Below are positions 1 through 5,330 of a stretch of DNA of 5,780 nt, piece after piece. The notes below the pieces were generated by a model. That model had not been told where the DNA came from. It did no database searches and was given only the letters and a program-made list of their open reading frames with translations. Origin of the DNA: Oscillospiraceae bacterium (GTDB lineage: Bacteria; Bacillota; Clostridia; Oscillospirales; Ruminococcaceae); assembly GCA_017396055.1 (NCBI GenBank), contig JAFQND010000218.1:1-5780 (forward strand), in the 5' to 3' direction. Position numbers and translations under genes: made by a program. Within the stretch, counting starts at the first letter, position 1, and each line of letters opens with the position of its first letter.

Positions 1-222
1 GATGATGATATAGGCGGGCAGGCGGACCTGACCGGGGATCACTTTTTTCAGAAGCGAGATAACGACCGACGATCCCAGCAGAACGAAGGTGGTCGCAAGA
101 CCCATGCCGAGACCGTTGGAAGCGATGGCGGTGACCGCCAGAGTGGGACAGGTGCCCAGAAGCATCACAAGAACGGGATTTTCCTTGATGATGCCTTTTA
201 AGAATTCTTTGGTAAGGTTCAT
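1..222 (-). CDS. rnfE: RnfE, Rnf electron transport complex membrane subunit (partial, N-terminal 74 codons)
   Basis: This is the start of an integral membrane subunit of the Rnf complex, which couples ferredoxin:NAD+ electron transfer to ion pumping. Only the first 74 codons are present; the reading frame is open to the left edge. The translation begins [20 protein letters not shown], typical of Rnf[11 protein letters not shown] stretch follows around residues 23-31, including Cys25. In the RnfA/RnfE and NqrD/NqrE families this membrane-embedded cysteine helps bind an iron-sulfur centre shared between the two subunits. Two hydrophobic segments are visible (about 16-34 and 39-60), then a K-K-V-I-P loop. 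The ATG shares one base with the rnfG stop (TGATG), and a GGGAGGG sequence lies inside the end of rnfG, so translation is probably coupled. RnfE rather than its paralogue RnfA is called from the N-terminal sequence and from its place after rnfG. The remaining C-terminal part lies outside the window. Confidence 0.93.
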   Translation of the reverse strand, partial: MNLTKEFLKGIIKENPVLVMLLGTCPTLAVTAIASNGLGMGLATTFVLLGSSVVISLLKKVIPGQVRLPAYIII

Positions 223-770
223 CAGATCACACCCTCCCCATGCAGTTTGTTGTACAGCTCAACAGCGCGCTTGATGCCGTTGTTGATACCGTTGGAGCTC
301 TTGGTGGCGCCGGCATTGATGTCGGGCTCAGAGCCTGCGGCGATCTTCTCGACGGATCTTGCGATGAAGGCGGTGTCGGCACAGACCTTGTCACCGATAC
401 CGGGAGTTTCGGCATGCTTGATGACATGGGCACCGGTGGGTACACCATCGGGACCGATACCGACCATCATGGTGATGCCTTCGGCGTTATAGCCCTTGGA
501 GTTGAGAATGATGGCGGTGCCTGCGTCGGAGGTATAGACGAAGTTCAGATCTTCTTCGCCCTCGGCAGGGGTATAGTCGACGCGGGTCAGCTCGCCGGAA
601 CCGGGCAGAGCGTTCTCGGCAAAGAGAGTCAGCTCTTCGGGCGCATAGGCGGCGTTTGCCAGTTCGGCAACGCCGGTGACGTTATAGGTAACAGCCAGCA
701 GTGCGGCGATGATCGAAGAAATGATCACCAGCACGAGGGTAGGTTTGATGATTTCCTGATAAGTTTTCAT
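222..770 (-). CDS. rnfG: RnfG, flavinylated subunit of the Rnf complex
   Basis: RnfG is an FMN-carrying subunit of the Rnf complex, anchored by one N-terminal helix with its flavin domain outside the cytoplasm. The 182-residue protein has a short charged N-terminus, one membrane helix (about 10-30) and an FMN-binding domain. The family motif H-A-E-T-P-G-I-G is at 119-126. The flavinylation motif D-I-N-A-G-A-T is at 150-156, so Thr156 is the predicted site of phosphoester-linked FMN. Alanine stands where many homologues have serine (S-G-A-T), a common variant. The length is normal for clostridial RnfG. The ATG directly abuts the rnfD stop (TAAATG), and a GGGAGG sequence about 10 bases upstream, inside rnfD, serves as SD. 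The stop overlaps the rnfE start by one base. The modification should be made by the ApbE encoded at the head of the same operon. Confidence 0.95.
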   Translation of the reverse strand: MKTYQEIIKPTLVLVIISSIIAALLAVTYNVTGVAELANAAYAPEELTLFAENALPGSGELTRVDYTPAEGEEDLNFVYTSDAGTAIILNSKGYNAEGITMMVGIGPDGVPTGAHVIKHAETPGIGDKVCADTAFIARSVEKIAAGSEPDINAGATKSSNGINNGIKRAVELYNKLHGEGVI

Positions 771-1700
771 TTAAGCCTTCCCTCCCAGCGGTTTTTTCAT
801 GGTCATCTTGTCGATCTGAGGCGACAGGATATTCATCAGCAGGATCGCGAAGGAAACGCCTTCGGGATAGCCGCCGTAGAAGCGGATCAGTACAGTGATC
901 AGACCGCAGCCGACAGCGAAGATGATCTTGCCCTTTTCAGTGGCGGGAGTGGTGACATAGTCGGTGGCCATGAAGATGGCACCCAGCATCAGACCGCCGG
1001 AGAGGATCTGTGCGAGAGGATCCTGGCCGAGAACGGCAGACAGGACAAAGACAGTACCGATAAAGACCAGCGGAACGGTGGGCTTGATGACCTTGCGGGC
1101 AACCAGATAGATACCGCCCAGCAGCAGAGCCAGCGCGCTGACTTCGCCGATGGCGCAGGTCGACTTGACACCCAGGAACATCTGCAGATAGGTAGAGGTG
1201 GAAGCACCGTTTGCCAGTTTCACCAGAGGGGTGGCGGAAACGATGGCGTCAACAGCCATATAATTCTGAGGAACGGTACGGGTGGTCATATAGCCGGAGA
1301 AAGAAGCCAGCAGAATGACACGGGCGGTGATAGCGGGGTTGGCAAAGTTCTGGCCGATACCGCCAAACAGCTGTTTGGTGACGACGATAGCGATAAAGCA
1401 GCCGAACACCGCGACCCACAGAGGCAGGCCGGCGGGCACGTTCAGAGCGATCAGCAGACCGGTGACCACAGCACTCAGGTCGTCGATAGTCTGGTCACGC
1501 TTCATCAGAAGACGGCAGAGATATTCCAGCAGTACGCAGCTGCCCACACAGACGGCGGCCAGCAGCAGCACCCGGGTACCGAAGAGGATCACGGCGGCGA
1601 TCAGCGCGGGACAGAGCGCAATGATGACATCCAGCATGATCTTCTGGGTAGTGGCTCCGCTCCGGGTATGGGGAGAGGGCGACACGATCAAACGATTCAT
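771..1700 (-). CDS. rnfD: RnfD, flavinylated integral membrane subunit of the Rnf complex
   Basis: RnfD is the polytopic membrane subunit carrying a second covalent FMN. It is homologous to NqrB and belongs to the ion-translocating part of the complex. The family N-terminus M-N-R-L-I-V-S-P-S-P-H is present, followed by many hydrophobic segments. The stretch S-A-V-V-T-G-L-L-I-A-L-N-V-P is near residues 76-89 and G-G-I-G-Q-N-F-A-N-P-A near 113-123. The flavinylation site D-A-I-V-S-A-T-P-L points to Thr157. I start the gene at 1700 (309 aa). The in-frame ATG at 1712 would have its AAAGG sequence directly adjacent with no spacer, whereas from 1700 the same sequence sits about 11 bases upstream and the N-terminus matches the family better. 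The four-residue extension cannot be excluded. The gene lies 36 bases after rnfC and abuts rnfG. Confidence 0.95.
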   Translation of the reverse strand: MNRLIVSPSPHTRSGATTQKIMLDVIIALCPALIAAVILFGTRVLLLAAVCVGSCVLLEYLCRLLMKRDQTIDDLSAVVTGLLIALNVPAGLPLWVAVFGCFIAIVVTKQLFGGIGQNFANPAITARVILLASFSGYMTTRTVPQNYMAVDAIVSATPLVKLANGASTSTYLQMFLGVKSTCAIGEVSALALLLGGIYLVARKVIKPTVPLVFIGTVFVLSAVLGQDPLAQILSGGLMLGAIFMATDYVTTPATEKGKIIFAVGCGLITVLIRFYGGYPEGVSFAILLMNILSPQIDKMTMKKPLGGKA

Positions 1701-1736
1701 GAACAGGTCCATCCTTTCAAATGGGATCGGCCGGGA

Positions 1737-3023
1737 TCACTTCTTGCGCAGAAGTCCCTTGGCCAGCGTATTTTTCTGAGCGAGATGACGTTTTGCGGGG
1801 CAGACATAGGTACAGCAGCCGCAGTTGATGCACAGATTGACCTTCAGAGCCTTGAGGCGCTCAACATCGCCCTGGTCATAAGCATGCTCCAGAGCAGTGG
1901 GCATCAGGTTCATGGGGCAGGCATCGATACAGCGTCCGCAGCGGATGCAGGCGGTGGTGCGGGGGAAGACCGCTTTCTGCTCGTCAAAGAGAAGGATCGC
2001 ATTGTTGTTCTTGATGACGGGGGTATTCAGGTCATAAACTGCCATACCCATCATGGGGCCGCCCATCAGGACCTTTCGGGCAAGCTCTTCGTGGATACCG
2101 GCCCAGTCAAGAACGTAAGAGATGGCAGTGCCGATGGGCACGCGGACGTTCATGGGCTTTTTGACATAGTTGCCGTCGATGGTGATGCGCTTGTGGGTCA
2201 GGGGCATGCCGGTCTTCACATAGCGGCAGAGACTTGCGACAGTGGTGATGTTCATGACGATGACACCTTTGTCTGCGGGGATCTCTCCCTCTTCGATGAT
2301 GCGGCCGGTGCAGTTGTAGATCAGCACCTTCTCAGCACCCTGGGGATACAGACTGGGCAGAGAGGAGACTTTGATGCCGGCCTTGCCGGAAGCCTTCTCG
2401 GTCAGCAGCTTGATGGCATCGGGCTTGTTGTCCTCGATACCGATATAAGCATTGGCGATGCCCAGGCATTTCTGGACCAGTTCGATGCCGGCGATGATAT
2501 CGTCAGGAGATTCCAGCATCTCACGGTAGTCAGAAGTGATGTAGGGTTCACACTCCGCACCGTTGATGACCAGAGTATCGACCTTGTCGATGTCCTTATA
2601 CGCCAGTTTGATGTGGGTGGGGAAACCTGCACCGCCGAGACCTGCGAGACCTGCTGCGCGGGCGGCTGCCACCAGGGAAGCCTGGTCGGTCACTTCGACA
2701 GGGGCACATTCGATGGTCTCCTGCTCAGGGGCCACTTCAATGGTGATCTGGGTCTCGATCTTGCCGCTGGAAGCGACATACTTACCGATGGCAGTGACGG
2801 TACCGGCCACAGAGCTGTGCACAGGCACAGAGAAGGCGGCCTCGCTGTCGCCGATGAGCTGACCCGCTTTGACGGTGTCTCCGACCGCTACAACGGGCTC
2901 ACATCCGACACCCATATGCTGCAGAAGCGGGATGGTGACGGTGGGCGGCAGCGGGATATCCACTGTCTGAGCGTCTTTGGAGTTCTTGTAATGAGACAAT
3001 TTCACTCCGTTGAGTTTTAACAT
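1737..3023 (-). CDS. rnfC: RnfC, NADH-interacting iron-sulfur subunit of the Rnf complex
   Basis: RnfC is the peripheral cytoplasmic subunit thought to exchange electrons with NAD(H), related to the 51-kDa flavoprotein of complex I. The 428-residue protein begins MLKLNGVKLSHYKNSKDA. The N-terminal barrel-like region is followed by a glycine-rich nucleotide-binding segment, G-L-A-G-L-G-G-A-G-F-P-T-H, at about 125-137, and by N-G-A-E-C-E-P-Y at 154-161. Two 4Fe-4S cluster motifs lie near the C-terminus: Cys359/362/365/369 (C-I-R-C-G-R-C-I-D-A-C-P) and Cys398/401/404/408 (C-I-N-C-G-C-C-T-Y-V-C-P). The second has an extra Cys403. Length and layout are normal for clostridial RnfC, which lacks the long C-terminal extension of proteobacterial forms. 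The start at 3023 is fixed by AAGGAG seven bases upstream. An in-frame ATG at 3080 would add 19 unfamiliar residues across a hairpin-bearing spacer and is rejected. Confidence 0.97.
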   Translation of the reverse strand: MLKLNGVKLSHYKNSKDAQTVDIPLPPTVTIPLLQHMGVGCEPVVAVGDTVKAGQLIGDSEAAFSVPVHSSVAGTVTAIGKYVASSGKIETQITIEVAPEQETIECAPVEVTDQASLVAAARAAGLAGLGGAGFPTHIKLAYKDIDKVDTLVINGAECEPYITSDYREMLESPDDIIAGIELVQKCLGIANAYIGIEDNKPDAIKLLTEKASGKAGIKVSSLPSLYPQGAEKVLIYNCTGRIIEEGEIPADKGVIVMNITTVASLCRYVKTGMPLTHKRITIDGNYVKKPMNVRVPIGTAISYVLDWAGIHEELARKVLMGGPMMGMAVYDLNTPVIKNNNAILLFDEQKAVFPRTTACIRCGRCIDACPMNLMPTALEHAYDQGDVERLKALKVNLCINCGCCTYVCPAKRHLAQKNTLAKGLLRKK

Positions 3024-3030
3024 CTGGATT

Positions 3031-3036
3031 CTCCTT
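3031..3036 (-). promoter_or_regulatory. Ribosome binding site of rnfC
   Basis: On the minus strand AAGGAG lies seven bases before the ATG at 3023. It decides the rnfC start against the in-frame ATG at 3080, which has no comparable site. Confidence 0.85.
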
Positions 3037-3077
3037 GCTGTTTGAATTATGCGGATACCCCCGCACGGGAAAGCAAG

Positions 3078-3095
3078 CACAGCCCGAAAGCTGTG
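3078..3095 (-). repeat. Short stem-loop immediately after the Gx-family gene stop codon
   Basis: Read on the minus strand, the bases after the TAA are CACAGC-TTTCGG-GCTGTG, a perfect 6-bp stem with a 6-base loop, followed by CTTGCTTTCCC. It lacks the run of T expected of a strong intrinsic terminator. I read it as a possible weak attenuator or an mRNA processing and stability element separating the three upstream genes from rnfC. It sits in the largest gap of the operon (72 bases). A second, weaker inverted repeat (TGCGG/CCGCA, 3050-3065) lies between it and the rnfC ribosome binding site. Confidence 0.45.
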
Positions 3096-3617
3096 TTATC
3101 TACGGGAAATTCGTCTGAGGGCAGGCAGAACCGTTCTTGTCAGAAGGGCGGTCACCGAACCCATCAGGATGCCGGAAAGCGCCAGCACCGGCGCATAGTA
3201 AAAGGTATATGCCGACTGAAGATAAACCGCAGCGGCGATCAGCTGTCCCAGATTATGGGCAAGAGCACCGCAGACGCTCTTCATCAGAATGGACATCTTC
3301 TCCGACCGGGCGGTCAGAGCCATCACAGCCACCGATAAAAGGCCGCCGCAAAGGCTGATAAAACCTGCGGAAAATCCCCTTGTCAGAAAGACAAAGCCGG
3401 ATTTCAGCACCGCGATGACAAAGGCATCTTTTCCGCCCAGATAGAGCACACAGTAAAGGACCACGATATTGGAAAGTCCCAACCTGACGCCGGGGGGCAT
3501 GGCAGGCAGTGCGGGAAGCATTCCCTCCACCATGTTCAGTACCAGTGCGAGCGCAAGCAAAAGCCCCATGGAAGCTGTCCGGCGGGCAAGCTGCGACGCG
3601 TTTTTCTTTTTCTCCAT
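3096..3617 (-). CDS. Gx transporter family / heptaprenyl diphosphate synthase component I-like membrane protein, candidate flavin transporter
   Basis: This is a 173-residue, very hydrophobic protein with a basic N-terminus (M-E-K-K-K), a basic C-terminus (R-R-I-S-R-R) and roughly five membrane segments. Family-typical stretches are P-P-G-V-R-L-G-L-S-N-I-V-V-L-Y at 41-55 and H-N-L-G-Q-L at 121-126. This is the pattern of proteins annotated as 'Gx transporter' or 'heptaprenyl diphosphate synthase component I', which resemble the substrate-binding (S) units of ECF transporters. The prenyl-synthase name is probably misleading here: there is no component II gene and no aspartate-rich prenyltransferase motif. 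The position between apbE and rnfC suggests a role in flavin supply for RnfG and RnfD, and I recall such proteins being proposed as Rnf-associated flavin transporters. That role is inferred from context. The start has AAAGGA about five bases upstream, and the gene follows the preceding one by 16 bases. Confidence 0.85.
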   Translation of the reverse strand: MEKKKNASQLARRTASMGLLLALALVLNMVEGMLPALPAMPPGVRLGLSNIVVLYCVLYLGGKDAFVIAVLKSGFVFLTRGFSAGFISLCGGLLSVAVMALTARSEKMSILMKSVCGALAHNLGQLIAAAVYLQSAYTFYYAPVLALSGILMGSVTALLTRTVLPALRRISRR

Positions 3618-3633
3618 AGGGTTCCTTTCGGAA

Positions 3634-4008
3634 TTATCGGGTGATCATGTCGGGTTCATCGCTCTCCCCTGCCGTGACGATGGTCAGGCTGACCCTGCGG
3701 GGCAGGCAGACGGCAGTCTGTCCGTCTTTTGAGAGGAATCCCTCGTTTTCACAGATTTTATCGGGACAATCGGCATCCACAAAGGCTGCCGCGCCGTTTT
3801 TGATCTCAAAGCGGATGGAAGGGTCTTCTTTCAGAGAATAGACACCGCTTTTATCCAGCGGGACTTCCATGACAACGCTGCCGCTCAGGGTGATCCGGGC
3901 GATATCGCCGGGTCTGGCAAAGCTGCCCCTCATCCACAGGAAACACAGCACCGCCGCCGCAAGCAGCAATAAAGGTTCCCACCAGTGTTTTTTCAGAAAA
4001 TCTTTCAT
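3634..4008 (-). CDS. Membrane-anchored NusG domain II-like protein with three cysteines
   Basis: This 124-residue protein has a short basic N-terminus, one membrane helix (about 11-27) and a small beta-rich domain outside the cytoplasm. It fits the family called NusG domain II-containing: a V-x-x-A-D-C-P-D-K-I-C block at about 77-86, then G-F-L-S-K-D-G-Q-T-A-V-C-L-P-R-R-V at about 90-106. Cys81, Cys86 and Cys101 fall in these conserved blocks, while Cys22 is in the membrane helix. Despite the name it lacks the NGN and KOW parts of transcription factor NusG, so a role in transcription is unlikely. Its biochemical function is unknown. Genes of this family recur beside apbE and rnf genes in Clostridia, which suggests a part in assembly or electron transfer. 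The ATG abuts the apbE stop (TAAATG) with no clear SD, so translation probably depends on re-initiation after apbE. Confidence 0.85.
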   Translation of the reverse strand: MKDFLKKHWWEPLLLLAAAVLCFLWMRGSFARPGDIARITLSGSVVMEVPLDKSGVYSLKEDPSIRFEIKNGAAAFVDADCPDKICENEGFLSKDGQTAVCLPRRVSLTIVTAGESDEPDMITR

Positions 4009-5151
4009 TTATTCAGCCAGTTGGTAGCCGCTGCCGTCACGAAGGGTGAAGACACCGGTCAGGTCATCGGAAAGCCAGACCTTTTTTGTCCCGTCCACGG
4101 CGATGATACTGTAATCGGACTCGTTCAGATGATCCTTCACCAGAGAAAGGCCGCCCATATACAGCCAGGTGGACAGACAGTCACAGAGCAGACCGTCTTC
4201 GCTGATGACGGTGATGGACAGAAGGTCGCTCTCGGCAGGATAGCCGGTCATGGGATCGAGGATGTGATGGTAAACCACACCGTCCTCTTCGAAATAGCGC
4301 TCGTAAGCACCCGAACTGCAGATGACCTTATCGGCCGTGGTCAGCACACCGTAATAATCAGAAGCGCTGCCCAGCGGGTCGCGCAGACCGATACGGAAAT
4401 CGGTTTTTTCTCCGTCTTCACCGGGCTTTTTGCCGGTAACGGCAACGCTGCCGCCGATGGAGATCATGGCGCCCTCCGCGCCGCTCTGCTGATAGAATTC
4501 CAGCGCCTGCTCAACGGCATAGCCCTTCAAAGAACCGCCGAAATCCAGCTCGACGCCGGGGCGGTCGAGATAAACGCTCTTTGCTTCGTCATCGAGGGTG
4601 ATGTTTTCCAGGCCCACATAGCTGAGCGCATGGCTGATCTTATCGGCAGAAGGAACTTTCGCTTCACCGGAGGTAATGTTCCACAGCTTGACCAGCGGCG
4701 AAACGGTCAGATCAAAACGGCCCTCGGTATAAACAGAAAAATCATAGACATCACGGATGATCTCATACTGTTCAGCAGTGATCTCAACGGGAGAAACGCC
4801 GGCTCTGGCATTGATCTTTGCGGGGACGGAACCGTCCCGGTAGGCGGACCATTCCGCCTCGATCTCATGGAGCAGTTCGTTGACTGAATGGATCAGTTCC
4901 TCGCCGTTTTCGGCACTGACCTTCTGGGTAACAAAGGTATCCATGACAAAATCCTCACCGGTATAAAGGATCTCCGGTTCGGGAATACTGACATCGCCGG
5001 GTTCAAGCTTTTTCTGTACCATCATATAACAGAGCGATACAGCGGCCGCAGCAGCCAGCAGCGATACAACAATCCTTAACGCGCGAATGGTGATCCCCTC
5101 CAAATCGGGTGAAGTTTTTGACGAAGAGAACAAAACATTATTCTCTTTCAT
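4009..5151 (-). CDS. apbE: ApbE, membrane-anchored FAD:protein FMN transferase
   Basis: ApbE moves FMN from FAD to a threonine of target proteins in a Mg2+-dependent reaction outside the membrane. Here the clients should be RnfG, RnfD and the divergent lipoprotein. Recognisable blocks, numbered from the ATG at 5151: M-D-T-F-V-T (70-75), G-R-F-D-L-T-V-S-P-L-V-K-L-W (144-157), D-F-G-G-S-L-K-G-Y-A (203-212), I-S-I-G-G-S-V (230-236), H-I-L-D-P-M-T-G-Y-P (296-305) and C-D-C-L-S-T (323-328). Asp324 and Thr328 match the metal-binding D-x-x-x-T. A membrane helix lies at about 24-45. The Cys41 context (V-S-L-C) is a poor lipobox, so it is an anchor, not a lipoprotein signal. The start is doubtful: the ATG at 5151 has no SD and lies three bases past the -10 box, while GGAGGGG precedes an in-frame ATT at 5088, which would give 359 residues with a compact R-A-L-R anchor. 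Confidence 0.93.
   Translation of the reverse strand: MKENNVLFSSSKTSPDLEGITIRALRIVVSLLAAAAAVSLCYMMVQKKLEPGDVSIPEPEILYTGEDFVMDTFVTQKVSAENGEELIHSVNELLHEIEAEWSAYRDGSVPAKINARAGVSPVEITAEQYEIIRDVYDFSVYTEGRFDLTVSPLVKLWNITSGEAKVPSADKISHALSYVGLENITLDDEAKSVYLDRPGVELDFGGSLKGYAVEQALEFYQQSGAEGAMISIGGSVAVTGKKPGEDGEKTDFRIGLRDPLGSASDYYGVLTTADKVICSSGAYERYFEEDGVVYHHILDPMTGYPAESDLLSITVISEDGLLCDCLSTWLYMGGLSLVKDHLNESDYSIIAVDGTKKVWLSDDLTGVFTLRDGSGYQLAE
5095..5101 (-). promoter_or_regulatory. Strong SD-like sequence inside the annotated apbE start region
   Basis: On the minus strand GGAGGGG lies six bases before an in-frame ATT codon (5088-5086). There is no ATG or GTG at the right distance. If used, it would initiate apbE at AUU, a rare but known start codon (for example in infC). 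It could also be chance, since it encodes Glu-Gly in frame. Confidence 0.4.
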
Positions 5152-5153
5152 CT

Positions 5154-5182
5154 ATTTTATTATGTTCGCCTACAAATGTCAA
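5154..5182 (-). promoter_or_regulatory. Promoter of the apbE-rnf operon
   Basis: On the minus strand TTGACA (5182-5177) is followed after exactly 17 bases by TAAAAT (5159-5154), a near-consensus housekeeping sigma promoter. Transcription would be expected to begin around 5146-5148. That lies just past the A of the ATG at 5151, so the usual start codon might not be in the transcript. No other equally good promoter was seen for this operon. Confidence 0.8.
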
Positions 5183-5189
5183 GAATATT

Positions 5190-5200
5190 CCGTTTTACGG
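5190..5200. repeat. Short palindrome between the divergent promoters, operator candidate
   Basis: CCGT-TTT-ACGG is a perfect 4-bp inverted repeat with a 3-base centre. It lies between the -35 boxes of the two divergent promoters. A second perfect 8-bp palindrome, GAATATTC (5183-5190), adjoins it next to the minus-strand -35 box. A regulator bound here could act on both promoters. No specific regulator is recognised. Confidence 0.3.
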
Positions 5201-5210
5201 TTAAATTTGC

Positions 5211-5232
5211 TATTGACAAAAAAATATCAATA
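5211..5232. repeat. Inverted repeat overlapping the lipoprotein promoter, operator candidate
   Basis: TATTGA (5211-5216) and TCAATA (5227-5232) are perfect inverted repeats separated by 10 bases, covering the -35 box and most of the promoter spacer. The spacing does not fit an FNR/CRP box (TTGA-N6-TCAA), and the sequence is not a good Rex site. It could be a repressor operator or chance in AT-rich DNA. Confidence 0.3.
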
Positions 5233-5241
5233 CGATATAAT
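5213..5241 (+). promoter_or_regulatory. Consensus promoter of the FMN-binding lipoprotein gene
   Basis: TTGACA (5213-5218), a 17-base AT-rich spacer, and TATAAT (5236-5241) match the housekeeping sigma consensus perfectly. The predicted start is near 5248, giving a leader of about 83 bases. Together with the strong SD and biased codon use, this suggests high expression. Confidence 0.85.
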
Positions 5242-5256
5242 AAGTCCGTTGCGAAA

Positions 5257-5277
5257 CTGTTCTTCAGAGAAAGACAG
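5257..5277 (+). repeat. Imperfect hairpin near the 5' end of the lipoprotein mRNA
   Basis: CTGTTCTT (5257-5264) can pair with AAAGACAG (5270-5277) around a 5-base loop, with one G-U pair and one mismatch. It would lie about ten bases from the predicted mRNA 5' end, where such stems often protect transcripts. It does not resemble a riboswitch class I know, including the FMN element. Confidence 0.3.
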
Positions 5278-5315
5278 CTTTTCAATCTGTTTTACATTTT
5301 AACTATCATGAAAAA

Positions 5316-5321
5316 AAGGAG
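5316..5321 (+). promoter_or_regulatory. Ribosome binding site of the lipoprotein gene
   Basis: AAGGAG lies nine bases before the ATG at 5331 and fixes that start. The upstream ATG at 5308 has no SD and is in a different reading frame. Confidence 0.85.
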
Positions 5322-5330
5322 ACTACTGTC

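Noticed and set aside
240..3020. A 926-codon open frame on the plus strand opposite rnfG, rnfD and rnfC
   Set aside because: It is codon-for-codon antisense to three well-supported Rnf genes. It stays open because those genes avoid TTA, CTA and TCA. Its translation is a Gly/Asp/His/Gln-rich string with no recognisable domain, and it has no ribosome binding site.
3024..3080. N-terminal extension of RnfC to the ATG at 3080
   Set aside because: It adds 19 residues unlike RnfC, has no SD, and crosses the intergenic spacer. The ATG at 3023 has a strong AAGGAG at ideal spacing.
3634..4008. Transcription elongation factor NusG
   Set aside because: The protein is membrane-anchored, short, and lacks the NGN and KOW regions. 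Only the domain-II-like fold name is shared.
3985..4887. A 300-codon plus-strand open frame opposite apbE
   Set aside because: Same register effect as above. The minus-strand ApbE motifs are clear, and this frame has no family features.
5211..5232. FNR/CRP or Rex binding site
   Set aside because: The inverted repeat has 10 bases between TTGA and TCAA-type halves instead of the 6 of FNR/CRP, and it does not match the TTGTTAA...TTAACAA pattern of Rex.
5248..5330. FMN or other riboswitch in the lipoprotein leader
   Set aside because: The leader is about 83 bases and AT-rich, with only one imperfect hairpin. The conserved multi-stem FMN element is far longer and its motifs are absent.
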